DNA of 7,589 nt from contig CAMYUO010000076.1 in NCBI GenBank assembly GCA_947302065.1, positions 1-7,589 on the forward strand, given 5' to 3'. Of the stretch, positions 1 through 6,015 are shown one piece after another. This DNA comes from an uncultured Clostridia bacterium. GTDB taxonomy: Bacteria > Bacillota > Clostridia > Oscillospirales > Ruminococcaceae. The notes beneath the pieces are model-generated. The model was given only the letters and a program-made list of their open reading frames with translations, did no database searches and had not been told where the DNA came from. Every line of letters begins with the position of its first letter. The stretch's first letter is position 1. The position numbers were made by a program, and so were the translations under genes.

Positions 1-219
1 ACTCAAAGTGTAGGTGTAATTTTAAGAAGTTTAAGTGTTCTTGAAAATCAAGGAATTGATAATTTCTTTGGTGAACCCGAACTTGATATTAAAGACTTTA
101 TGGCTGTTGATGCTAGTGGTAAAGGTATTATTAATATTTTAGATGCAGTAGAACTTTATAAAAATCCAGATTTATATGCTGCAGTTATGCTTTGTTTACT
201 AACTAAACTATATGATAGC
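1..219 (+). pseudogene. Internal fragment of a HerA-like/YjgR (DUF853) ATPase, cut off at about 219
   Basis: Frame 1 is open from the first base and encodes a stretch with the motifs LENQG, FFGEPELDI, and GKGIINILDA followed by NPDLYAAVMLCLLTKLYD. From memory this pattern (LExQGG, FFGEPALDI, DGxGxINxL, NPxLYAxFLLWLL) is typical of the YjgR/DUF853 branch of HerA-like P-loop NTPases, which are predicted DNA-translocating helicases. Only about 73 residues from the middle are present. In the family the next segment is LPE followed within about 15 residues by the Walker B region; here the frame instead runs into unrelated residues and stops at 313-315, antisense to the end of the next gene. No start codon, Walker A or Walker B is visible. 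The stretch has about 64 G+C in 220 bases (29%) and uses AT-ending codons, unlike the rest of the window. It is either the end of a chimeric join or a relic of transferred DNA. The family call is from recalled motifs, not a search. Confidence 0.6.
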
Positions 220-244
220 ATATTTCTGTTACTTTTTCAAGTGC

Positions 245-273
245 AAAAAAAATGCTCCGCATCAAGCGGAGCA
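245..273 (-). terminator. Rho-independent terminator of the lipoprotein operon
   Basis: A perfect 8-bp GC-rich stem (253-260 with 266-273) with a 5-base loop is followed on the minus strand by eight T residues (245-252). It begins 7 bases past the stop codon of the second lipoprotein gene. On the plus strand there is no T-run after the hairpin, so it acts only for leftward transcripts. Confidence 0.92.
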
Positions 274-279
274 CTATTA

Positions 280-1077
280 TCAATCTACCTTTTTATAATT
301 GAAGACTTCTTCTGAATCAAACACCTTGTCATCACATGCTTTGAGTTCTGTGATACCGAATAGCATCGGCATATTATCGCCGCTGTACTGAATGGTTATC
401 TGACAGAACGAGCCGTTGTGACCTCTGAAACAGAAGCAGATAGTTCCATCTTTTCCTGCAACGTCAGCCTTGATCTTGTAATACTCGTTTATAACGTCGT
501 TGTCCTCATCGATCTTAGCCTCGATGAAATCGCCTGTCATTGCAAAGAGCAGGTCGCTCTGCTTTGAAAGCTTTGCGCCGTCGCTGACGCTCTGCTCGGT
601 GTAGGTCTTGGCAGTGTGATCGAACATGTCCATCGTCTTGCCGCCCTTATATATCATCGTTGTGTTGGTATAAGGGTTCTTGTCGCTGCTGTATACCTTT
701 CCGTCCTTGATGCAGATCCTGAGCTCCGAACCCATATTGGTATTGGACTTCATTCTAAGGTCATAGCCCTTGCCGTCGTACTTTTCTCTGAGCTCGTCAT
801 ACAGTCTCTTGCTGTTTTTTACATCGTATCCGATAGCGTTTGCTTTCTTCTCTTTCTTTGATGAAGAATCAGCCGTTGACGAATCACTTGTCGAGCTGTC
901 GGCAGTGCTTTCGCTGCCTGACGATTCTGAACTGCTGCTGCTCTCGGCAGCCGAGCTGCTCGATGATGCTGATGAACTGCTGTCCTTGTCAGACGATGAA
1001 CTGTTCTGACAGCCTGTTGCAGTGCAGCAGGAAATAACAAGTGCTGCTGCAAGACATAAAAGTTTGTTTGCTTTCAA
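280..1077 (-). CDS. Ser-rich lipoprotein of unknown function (second gene of pair)
   Basis: 265 residues. A Lys-containing N-terminus and hydrophobic core (residues 1-22) lead to Cys23, which aligns with the lipidated Cys of the upstream paralogue; the box is A-T-G-C, weaker than the usual L-x-[AG]-C. Cys17 is an alternative in a V-I-S-C context. Residues 24-73 are a low-complexity Ser/Ala/Glu/Asp linker, then a Lys-rich hinge (74-79) and a folded domain (about 82-265) rich in predicted beta strands. That domain has five Cys (122, 214, 216, 225, 248). The YKGGKTMDMFDHTAKTY segment near 143-159 resembles the YCVGGYTYVLDSTKKTY segment of the neighbouring lipoprotein, so the two are probably distant paralogues. 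A LolA/LppX-like fold is possible but unproven. The start codon is TTG, backed by a good ribosome site. It lies 26 bases after the upstream lipoprotein gene and is surely in the same operon. Expected location: outer face of the cytoplasmic membrane. Function not recognised. Confidence 0.85.
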   Translation of the reverse strand: MKANKLLCLAAALVISCCTATGCQNSSSSDKDSSSSASSSSSAAESSSSSESSGSESTADSSTSDSSTADSSSKKEKKANAIGYDVKNSKRLYDELREKYDGKGYDLRMKSNTNMGSELRICIKDGKVYSSDKNPYTNTTMIYKGGKTMDMFDHTAKTYTEQSVSDGAKLSKQSDLLFAMTGDFIEAKIDEDNDVINEYYKIKADVAGKDGTICFCFRGHNGSFCQITIQYSGDNMPMLFGITELKACDDKVFDSEEVFNYKKVD

Positions 1078-1083
1078 AAGTTA

Positions 1084-1090
1084 CACCTCT
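1084..1090 (-). promoter_or_regulatory. Shine-Dalgarno AGAGGTG fixing a TTG start
   Basis: The minus strand reads AGAGGTG, then six bases, then TTG at 1077-1075. No ATG or GTG in this frame fits a ribosome site, and the TTG begins a proper Lys-containing signal peptide, so the TTG is taken as the true start of the second lipoprotein gene. Confidence 0.8.
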
Positions 1091-1103
1091 GGTCGATTTT
1101 TGC

Positions 1104-1952
1104 TTAGTTTGTTGCTGTTTTGCCTTTCTCTGTCCAGCCTGAGAGATCAGGAAGCTTGATCGTAGGAGCCTTAGGATCAAACTTTGTTACTGTAACGGTT
1201 GTCTTGATGCCGCTTGCGGTAACGTCCATATCAGTAGGAAGACCTGTTGCCTTGTCATAGCGGTATGTTGCCTGGCTTGTTGACTTCTTGCCTGCGCTGT
1301 TTGTAGTAGTTACGTTAACTACCTCAACGATCTTGCCGTTCTCTTCCTTCTGGCTAACAAGCTCATATGTACCCTCAGGAACGAGATTTGTAACGCTTGT
1401 GCTGCTTGTAGCTTCACCCTTGTACTTGTTGTAAGTCTTCTTGGTGCTGTCAAGAACGTATGTATAACCGCCTACGCAGTAATACTCCTGTACCATAGAC
1501 TGACCGCCTGCTGCAGCGGACATCTTCAGGTGGAACTCGTCACCATTTACTTCAAAATCAATAGGCATATCAACGCCCATGTACTTCATGCTCATGCTGA
1601 GAGTGAATTTCTTTGTAGCAGTCTGCTTCTGGAACTTTCCTGTGTATGAATCCTCAAACTTGATTCCTGAACCACCCTGCGGAGCAGTCTCAGTTGCGCT
1701 GCTGTCACCGGAGCTTGAAGCAGTAGTTGTCTGGTCAGGCTCGGAAGAAGCTGCAGTTGTGGTTGTTTCAGCCGCAGAGCTTGAATCAGCCTGAGACTCA
1801 GAGCTTGAAGCGTCAGCTGCAGAGCTTGAAGAATCAGCTGCGGAAGATGCAGTGCTTGATGTGCCTGCTGTGGAAGAGCTGTCCTCAGAGCAGCCTGTGA
1901 TCATTGCGCAGGTCATAACGAGAGCTGCGATAAGTGCGAGTGCTTTTTTCAT
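1104..1952 (-). CDS. Ser/Thr-rich lipoprotein with LolA/LppX-like beta domain (first gene of pair)
   Basis: 282 residues. Signal peptide 1-20 has two Lys followed by a hydrophobic Ala/Leu core and ends in a good lipobox I-T-G-C with the lipidated Cys at 21. Residues 22-95 form a Ser/Ala/Thr/Glu linker built partly from repeated Ser-Ser-Ser units; this probably lifts the domain through the peptidoglycan. The distal domain (about 96-282) alternates polar and hydrophobic residues as in a beta sheet: a KKFTLSMSMKYMG strand pair, a GDEFHLKM strand, GGYTYVLDSTKKTYNKY near 161-176, a TYRYDKATGLPTDM turn near 229-242, and a final VTKFDPKAPTIKLPDLSGW. This order recalls the LolA/LprG-LppX half-barrel lipoproteins that bind lipids, but that is inference from pattern only. 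ATG start with AAAGGGG ten bases upstream. First gene of a two-gene operon with its own promoter (2045-2073). Function unknown; confident only that it is a surface lipoprotein. Confidence 0.88.
   Translation of the reverse strand: MKKALALIAALVMTCAMITGCSEDSSSTAGTSSTASSAADSSSSAADASSSESQADSSSAAETTTTAASSEPDQTTTASSSGDSSATETAPQGGSGIKFEDSYTGKFQKQTATKKFTLSMSMKYMGVDMPIDFEVNGDEFHLKMSAAAGGQSMVQEYYCVGGYTYVLDSTKKTYNKYKGEATSSTSVTNLVPEGTYELVSQKEENGKIVEVVNVTTTNSAGKKSTSQATYRYDKATGLPTDMDVTASGIKTTVTVTKFDPKAPTIKLPDLSGWTEKGKTATN
1711..1830 (-). repeat. Degenerate Ser-Ser-Ser coding repeat in the lipoprotein linker
   Basis: The 9-mer GAGCTTGAA (plus strand) occurs at 1711, 1777, 1801 and 1822. The spacings are 66, 24 and 21 bases, all multiples of three, so each copy is in the same frame and encodes consecutive Ser on the minus strand. 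This suggests that the linker grew by local duplication or slippage. It is a coding low-complexity repeat, not a mobile element. Confidence 0.6.
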
Positions 1953-1961
1953 TTTCGTTTA

Positions 1962-1968
1962 CCCCTTT
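1962..1968 (-). promoter_or_regulatory. Shine-Dalgarno of the first lipoprotein gene
   Basis: The minus strand reads AAAGGGG, then TAAACGAAA, then ATG at 1952-1950. Spacing is slightly long but normal for this group and confirms the ATG start. Confidence 0.75.
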
Positions 1969-2044
1969 TCAGTTGTTGTTATTCAAATCCTCACTTGCTG
2001 CATCATTGATAGATAGCAAAAAGCAACAATGTTACAGCATAAAT

Positions 2045-2073
2045 ATTTTACCACATCGCAAAATAACCGTCAA
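2045..2073 (-). promoter_or_regulatory. Sigma-A promoter of the lipoprotein operon
   Basis: On the minus strand a -35 box TTGACG (2073-2068), a 17-base spacer and a -10 box TAAAAT (2050-2045) match the consensus at 5/6 each. Transcription would start near 2038, giving a leader of about 85 bases before the ATG at 1952. No hairpin riboswitch is evident in that leader. Confidence 0.75.
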
Positions 2074-2112
2074 GATAAGTTTTAAACAAATCAAATCACC
2101 AAAAAACGAGGG

Positions 2113-2141
2113 TTTTGTGTGTTTTAACGATATTTTGTGTG
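2113..2141. repeat. Direct repeat TTTTGTGTG, 20-bp period, upstream of the lipoprotein promoter
   Basis: TTTTGTGTG occurs at 2113-2121 and 2133-2141. The 20-bp period is close to two helical turns, so both copies face the same side of the DNA. They lie 40-68 bp upstream of the -35 box of the leftward lipoprotein promoter, a usual place for activator half-sites. Regulatory role is inference. Confidence 0.4.
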
Positions 2142-2148
2142 CAAAATG

Positions 2149-2167
2149 ACAGCTATATGATAGCTGT
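2149..2167. repeat. Perfect 7-bp inverted repeat between the SDR and lipoprotein units
   Basis: ACAGCTA (2149-2155) and TAGCTGT (2161-2167) are separated by five bases. It could be a dyad operator or a weak extra hairpin behind the SDR terminator. The minus-strand sequence after it has only a short T-run, so it is a poor terminator by itself. Confidence 0.4.
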
Positions 2168-2183
2168 GTGACAGACTCGTCTG

Positions 2184-2214
2184 CAAACAAAAAACTCCCC
2201 GATATTCCGGGGAG
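2184..2214 (-). terminator. Rho-independent terminator of the SDR gene
   Basis: A 7-bp GC stem (2195-2201 with 2208-2214) with a six-base loop is followed on the minus strand by TTTTTTGTTTG. It starts 7 bases after the SDR stop codon and separates that gene from the lipoprotein operon. Confidence 0.9.
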
Positions 2215-2221
2215 CAGATGT

Positions 2222-2953
2222 TCATATCCAGCAGCCGTCAACACGGATGACCTGACCCGTGATATAGCCTGATTTTTCGCTAACAAGGAACGACACAGCG
2301 CCTGCAACGTCCTGCGGCGTGCCGAACCTGCCGACAGGTATCTCGTCGAGCACAGCCTGTTTGTCCTCGTCGGAAAGCACAGAGTTCATCTTTGTGTCGA
2401 TATATCCGCAGCTGATGCAGTTGACCCTTATGCCGCTCGGTGCTTCCTCACGGGCAAGCGCCTTGGTAAAGCCGATAAGACCAGCTTTTGCAGCACAATA
2501 TGCGACCTCGCACGAAGCACCTTTCTCGCCCCATACAGACGAGATGTTGATGATATTTCCGCACTTTTCCCTTATCATCGCAGGCAGCACCTGCCGTGAC
2601 AGCTCCATTGCACCGAGCAGGTCGGTGTCGAGCATCCTGCGCAGATCATTATAGCTGTTGTCTGTGAACAGGCTGATGTTTGCGATGCCTGCGTTGTTGA
2701 CCAGCACACTTATTATGCCAAGGTCTTTTTCGATAAGGCTGACAGCACTTGCGATGCTGCCGCTGTCGGTGATGTCGCACTGCACTGCGAGCGCATCAAA
2801 GCCCTGTGATTTCAGCTCCGCCGACAGCTCGTTCGCAGCCGACTCATTGCTTGAAAATCCGAGAGCCACCGCATAGCCGTCTTTTGCGAGCGTGCGGGCG
2901 CAGGCACTGCCGATGCCGCCGCTTGCTCCCGTGATAAATGCGACCTTTCTCAT
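2222..2953 (-). CDS. Short-chain dehydrogenase/reductase, FabG-like, probable EF-P 5-aminopentanone reductase type
   Basis: 243 residues, the full length of a classical SDR. The Rossmann NAD(P) loop TGASGGIG is at residues 8-15, CDITD around 59-63 contacts the adenine, NNAG is at 86-89, and the catalytic Ser139, Tyr152 and Lys156 (YCAAK) are all in place. Family members reduce a carbonyl with NAD(P)H in the cytoplasm. The segment INISSVWG followed by GASCEVAY and later DTKMN resembles, from memory, the Firmicutes YmfI-type SDRs that reduce 5-aminopentanone on elongation factor P, rather than fatty-acid FabG; the gene is also not beside other fab genes. Two oddities: the fourth catalytic residue, normally Asn, is Asp111 (LDTDLLGA), and the usual P-G before the IDT motif is C-G (SCGYIDT). 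ATG start with GGAGG seven bases upstream. It has its own promoter and terminator and is therefore monocistronic or joined with the small gene before it. Sure of SDR; substrate is inference. Confidence 0.9.
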   Translation of the reverse strand: MRKVAFITGASGGIGSACARTLAKDGYAVALGFSSNESAANELSAELKSQGFDALAVQCDITDSGSIASAVSLIEKDLGIISVLVNNAGIANISLFTDNSYNDLRRMLDTDLLGAMELSRQVLPAMIREKCGNIINISSVWGEKGASCEVAYCAAKAGLIGFTKALAREEAPSGIRVNCISCGYIDTKMNSVLSDEDKQAVLDEIPVGRFGTPQDVAGAVSFLVSEKSGYITGQVIRVDGCWI

Positions 2954-2982
2954 ATCATCGCCTCCGTAAAGTTGTTACTATG

Positions 2983-3011
2983 ATAATACCACACTTTGCA
3001 CAGCATTGCAA
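2983..3011 (-). promoter_or_regulatory. Probable promoter of the SDR gene
   Basis: Minus strand: TTGCAA (3011-3006), 17 bases, TATTAT (2988-2983). The -35 matches 4/6 and the -10 5/6. The start point would be about 2976, 23 bases before the ATG. The -35 box abuts the stop codon of the upstream small gene. Confidence 0.5.
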
Positions 3012-3191
3012 CTATAATTTGATGTCATCGACCCATTTGCGTGCAAACTCGGCGTTGTCCTCGCTTTTGTTCATCACGCTTCCGCTTTTGTCGGTAAAAT
3101 TATCCGTGATGATAAGCGTCTCATCATCGGGCACTATATTTCCGGGAGTGTATATCTTTGTGCCGTCAGCTGATTTTTTGTGTTTTTTCAT
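3012..3191 (-). CDS. Small hypothetical protein, 59 residues
   Basis: Not recognised. The protein begins MKKHKK, continues with a mixed segment (KIYTPGNIVPDDETLIITDN) and ends in an acidic, probably helical tail (NKSEDNAEFARKWVDDIKL). There is no signal peptide, membrane segment or metal-binding Cys/His set. The start is taken at ATG 3191-3189 because AAGGAA lies ten bases upstream; a longer reading from ATG 3227 would add 12 residues but has no correctly spaced ribosome site. It lies after the valS terminator and 58 bases before the SDR gene on the same strand, so it may be read from a weak promoter of its own or by readthrough from valS. A compact soluble protein or a regulatory micropeptide are both possible. 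The ribosome site and protein-like composition support a real gene, but only moderately. Confidence 0.55.
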   Translation of the reverse strand: MKKHKKSADGTKIYTPGNIVPDDETLIITDNFTDKSGSVMNKSEDNAEFARKWVDDIKL

Positions 3192-3200
3192 AAGCTTTGC

Positions 3201-3206
3201 TTCCTT
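3201..3206 (-). promoter_or_regulatory. Shine-Dalgarno selecting the inner start of the small gene
   Basis: The minus strand reads AAGGAA with a nine-to-ten base gap to ATG 3191-3189. The alternative upstream ATG at 3227 has only GGGA directly against it, which cannot serve as a ribosome site. Confidence 0.5.
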
Positions 3207-3251
3207 TCTTTTTAGTGTTATTATCATTCCCGTTCTGAACGCTCATATTAC

Positions 3252-3286
3252 AGAAAAAAACGGCAATGCGTTCTGCACTGCCGTTT
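3252..3286 (-). terminator. Rho-independent terminator of valS
   Basis: An 8-bp arm (3258-3265) pairs with 3279-3286; after one mismatch three further pairs (3267-3269 with 3275-3277) close a five-base loop. On the minus strand seven T follow. It begins 8 bases after the valS stop codon. Confidence 0.88.
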
Positions 3287-3294
3287 GTATGATT

Positions 3295-5919
3295 TTACCT
3301 GTTTTTGAGCGCCTCGAGCGACTCGTTTATCTTTGCCATTTTCTCCTCTGCCTTTGCAAGCTTAGCCTTTTCAGCCTCAATGAGCTGTGCAGGAGCCTTT
3401 GCGATAAAGCCCTCATTGCTGAGCTTCTTGCTGAGGAAGTCGATGTCCTTCTGAACCTTTTCCTTGTCCTTGTTAAGACGTGCTGTTTCCTTTTCAACGT
3501 CGATGATGTCGGACAGCGGGATAAAGAATCTTGCGCAGTCTGTAACGACAGTTACGCAGTCGTTCTCCTCGACCTTGTCGGCGATAGTTACCTCACTTGC
3601 ATAAGCAAGTCTTTCAAAGAACATCTCGCCCTTTGCAAAGATATCCTTCTGCTGTGTCTCGATGAACAGCTTTGCCTTCTTGCTTGGCGGAACGTTCATT
3701 TCGCCACGGCAGTTTCTTATGCCCTTGATTCCTGCGATAATCTTTTCAAATGCGGTCTCGTCCTCTGTGAATGTCAGCTTTTCATCATAAACAGGGAAGT
3801 CCTGCAGCATTATTGCGCTGCCGTCGTTAACGAGCGCCTGCCATATCTCCTCTGTGATGAATGGCATGAATGGGTGCAGCAGCTTGAGCATGCCTTTCAT
3901 TACCCATACGAGTACCTGCTGTGCAGTTGCCTCTGTTTCACCGTCTGCTGCGATACGAGGCTTTGTCAGCTCGATGTACCAGTCGCAGTAAACGTCCCAG
4001 ATAAAGTCGTAAAGCTTCTGTACTGCAACGCCAAGCTCAAATTTTTCAAGGTTGTCGCCTATCTCTTTTGCAAGAGTGTTGAATTTTGAAACGATCCACT
4101 TGTCCTCAACGTTGAGGTTTGCCGGCAGTTTGTCAGCCTTGAAATCGTCCGGCAGGTTCATCATGATGAATCTTGCAGCGTTCCAGATCTTGTTTGCAAA
4201 GTTTCTCGATGCAGTTACCTTTTCCTCCATGAAACGCATATCGTTTCCCGGAGCGTTGCCTGTTGCGAGCATGAATCTGAGTGCGTCAGCACCGTAGTTT
4301 GCGATGATCTCCAGCGGGTCGATACCGTTGCCCAGCGACTTGGACATCTTTCTGCCCTGAGCATCTCTTACAAGACCGTGTATAAGAATAGTGCTAAACG
4401 GCTTTTCATGCATATACTCCATACCTGCGACCATCATTCTCGATACCCAGAATGTGATGATGTCATAGCCTGTTACGAGAGTGTTTGTCGGGTAGTAATA
4501 ATCAAGTTCTTCCGTCTTGTTCGGCCAGCCGAGCGTTGAGAACGGCCAGAGCGCTGAGGAGAACCAGGTGTCGAGAGTGTCGGGGTCCTGTCTCATTGGC
4601 TTGCCGCACTTAGGACAAACAGCAGAATCTTCCTTTGTTACGACCATTTCGCCGCAGTCGTCGCAGTAGAATGCTGGTATCTGATGTCCCCACCACAGCT
4701 GACGGGATACGCACCAGTCACGGATGTCCTCCATCCAATGGAAATAGTTCTTTTCAAATCTTGCGGGAACGAACTTTGTCTCGCCTGTCTTTACAGCCTC
4801 GATAGCCGGCTTTGCAAGGTCTTTCATCTTAACGAACCACTGCAGTGATACTCTCGGCTCAACTGTCGTGCCGCAGCGGTAGCAGGTGCCGACGTTGTGC
4901 TCGTGCTCCTCAACTCTTACGAGGAAGCCGCCCTTTTCAAGATCCTCAACGATCTTCTTTCTTGCCTCATATCTGTCCATTCCGGCATAAGCAGGGTAGT
5001 CGTCAACGATCTTTGCGTCCTCAGTGAGAACATTGATTATCGGCAGATCGTGTCTTGCGCCGACCTCGAAATCGTTAGGGTCGTGTGCAGGCGTGATCTT
5101 AACAACGCCCGTACCGAATTCCATATCAACATAGCTGTCAGCAACAACAGGTATCTCTCTGTTTACCAGCGGCAGAAGAACTGTCTTGCCGACAATATCC
5201 TTGTATCTTTCGTCTTTCGGGTTTACTGCAATGGCAGTATCGCCGAGCAGAGTCTCAGGTCTTGTCGTTGCAAGCTCAACATATCCGCTGCCGTCTGTCA
5301 GAGGATATCTCAGGTGCCAGAAATGACCTGCCTGATCCTCATATTCTACCTCGGCGTTTGAGATAGATGTCTTGCAGTGAGGACACCAGTTGATGATCCT
5401 CTCACCACGATAGATAAGACCCTTTTCGTAATATCTTACAAAGACTTCCTTGACTGCCTTGGTGCAGCCTTCGTCCATTGTGAAGCGCTCTCTCGACCAG
5501 TCGCACGAAGAACCGAGCTTCTTGAGCTGCTCAACGATGCGTCCGCCGTACTGCTTTTTCCATTCCCATGCACGCTTCATAAAGCCGTCTCTGCCAAGGT
5601 CTTCCTTGGTGACGCCTTCCTTGCGCATTGCCTCAACTATCTTTGCCTCTGTTGCGATAGCCGCATGGTCTGTACCCGGCAGCCACAGAGCACTGTAACC
5701 GCTCATTCTCTTCCAGCGGATAAGTATGTCCTGAAGAGTCTCGTCGAGTGCGTGACCCATGTGCAGCTGCCCCGTGATGTTCGGAGGCGGCATAACGATG
5801 CAGTAAGGCTCCTTTTTGGAGTCAGGCTCAGCCTTGAACATATCGCCGTCGAGCCAGAACTTGTATATTTTGTCCTCTACCTGCGCAGGCTCGTAGACTT
5901 TATTGAGTTCCTTTTTCAT
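3295..5919 (-). CDS. valS: Valine--tRNA ligase
   Basis: 874 residues, the usual length for Firmicutes ValRS. It joins valine to tRNA-Val in the cytoplasm using ATP and hydrolyses mischarged threonyl-tRNA. The class I signatures are intact: PPPNITGQLHMGHAL with HMGH at 53-56, WLPGTDHAAIATE after it, and KMSKS at 524-528. The inserted CP1 editing domain contains the ELATTRPETLLGDTA segment. Zinc-ribbon Cys pairs are visible at 346/349, 419/422 and 435/438, followed by DTWFSSALWPFSTLGWP. The anticodon-binding helices (WNAARFIMMNL onward) and a C-terminal Lys/Glu-rich coiled coil (about 808-874), which contacts the tRNA elbow, complete the protein. ATG start with AAAGGA ten bases upstream. It is transcribed alone, divergent from hrcA, from its own promoter to its own terminator. 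No frameshift or missing motif. Confidence 0.98.
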   Translation of the reverse strand: MKKELNKVYEPAQVEDKIYKFWLDGDMFKAEPDSKKEPYCIVMPPPNITGQLHMGHALDETLQDILIRWKRMSGYSALWLPGTDHAAIATEAKIVEAMRKEGVTKEDLGRDGFMKRAWEWKKQYGGRIVEQLKKLGSSCDWSRERFTMDEGCTKAVKEVFVRYYEKGLIYRGERIINWCPHCKTSISNAEVEYEDQAGHFWHLRYPLTDGSGYVELATTRPETLLGDTAIAVNPKDERYKDIVGKTVLLPLVNREIPVVADSYVDMEFGTGVVKITPAHDPNDFEVGARHDLPIINVLTEDAKIVDDYPAYAGMDRYEARKKIVEDLEKGGFLVRVEEHEHNVGTCYRCGTTVEPRVSLQWFVKMKDLAKPAIEAVKTGETKFVPARFEKNYFHWMEDIRDWCVSRQLWWGHQIPAFYCDDCGEMVVTKEDSAVCPKCGKPMRQDPDTLDTWFSSALWPFSTLGWPNKTEELDYYYPTNTLVTGYDIITFWVSRMMVAGMEYMHEKPFSTILIHGLVRDAQGRKMSKSLGNGIDPLEIIANYGADALRFMLATGNAPGNDMRFMEEKVTASRNFANKIWNAARFIMMNLPDDFKADKLPANLNVEDKWIVSKFNTLAKEIGDNLEKFELGVAVQKLYDFIWDVYCDWYIELTKPRIAADGETEATAQQVLVWVMKGMLKLLHPFMPFITEEIWQALVNDGSAIMLQDFPVYDEKLTFTEDETAFEKIIAGIKGIRNCRGEMNVPPSKKAKLFIETQQKDIFAKGEMFFERLAYASEVTIADKVEENDCVTVVTDCARFFIPLSDIIDVEKETARLNKDKEKVQKDIDFLSKKLSNEGFIAKAPAQLIEAEKAKLAKAEEKMAKINESLEALKNR

Positions 5920-5965
5920 TTTTGATTTATCCTTTCCTTGATTTTTGCATAATCATACAGCATAT

Positions 5966-5994
5966 ATTATCGCACTTTTCAAAGGCGTTGTCAA
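5966..5994 (-). promoter_or_regulatory. Sigma-A promoter of valS
   Basis: Minus strand: perfect -35 TTGACA (5994-5989), 17-base spacer, -10 GATAAT (5971-5966, 5/6). Start near 5959 gives a leader of about 40 bases. That is too short for a T-box element. A 6-bp inverted repeat (AAAGGC 5981-5986, GCCTTT 5995-6000) frames the -35 box. Confidence 0.8.
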
Positions 5995-6015
5995 GCCTTT
6001 GAATGTTAAAATTCC

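Noticed and set aside
100..315. A complete 71-residue plus-strand gene starting at ATG 100
   Set aside because: The frame is open upstream to base 1 with family-like sequence, and the last 30 residues are antisense to the lipoprotein terminator and C-terminus.
770..1009. Plus-strand acidic Leu/Ser/Asp-rich open frame
   Set aside because: It is the complement of the Ser-rich lipoprotein linker; repetitive codons keep all frames open.
2319..2654. Plus-strand open frame of 111 codons inside the SDR gene
   Set aside because: Shadow of a complete SDR with intact cofactor and catalytic motifs on the other strand.
2938..4089. Long plus-strand open frame of 383 codons antisense to valS
   Set aside because: It covers the end of valS, the small gene and intergenic sequence, has a Cys/Leu-rich composition typical of antisense reading, and resembles no family. 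valS in the other strand has every expected motif.
5377..5925. Plus-strand open frame opposite the valS start
   Set aside because: Antisense shadow of conserved ValRS motifs, with no ribosome site or family pattern.
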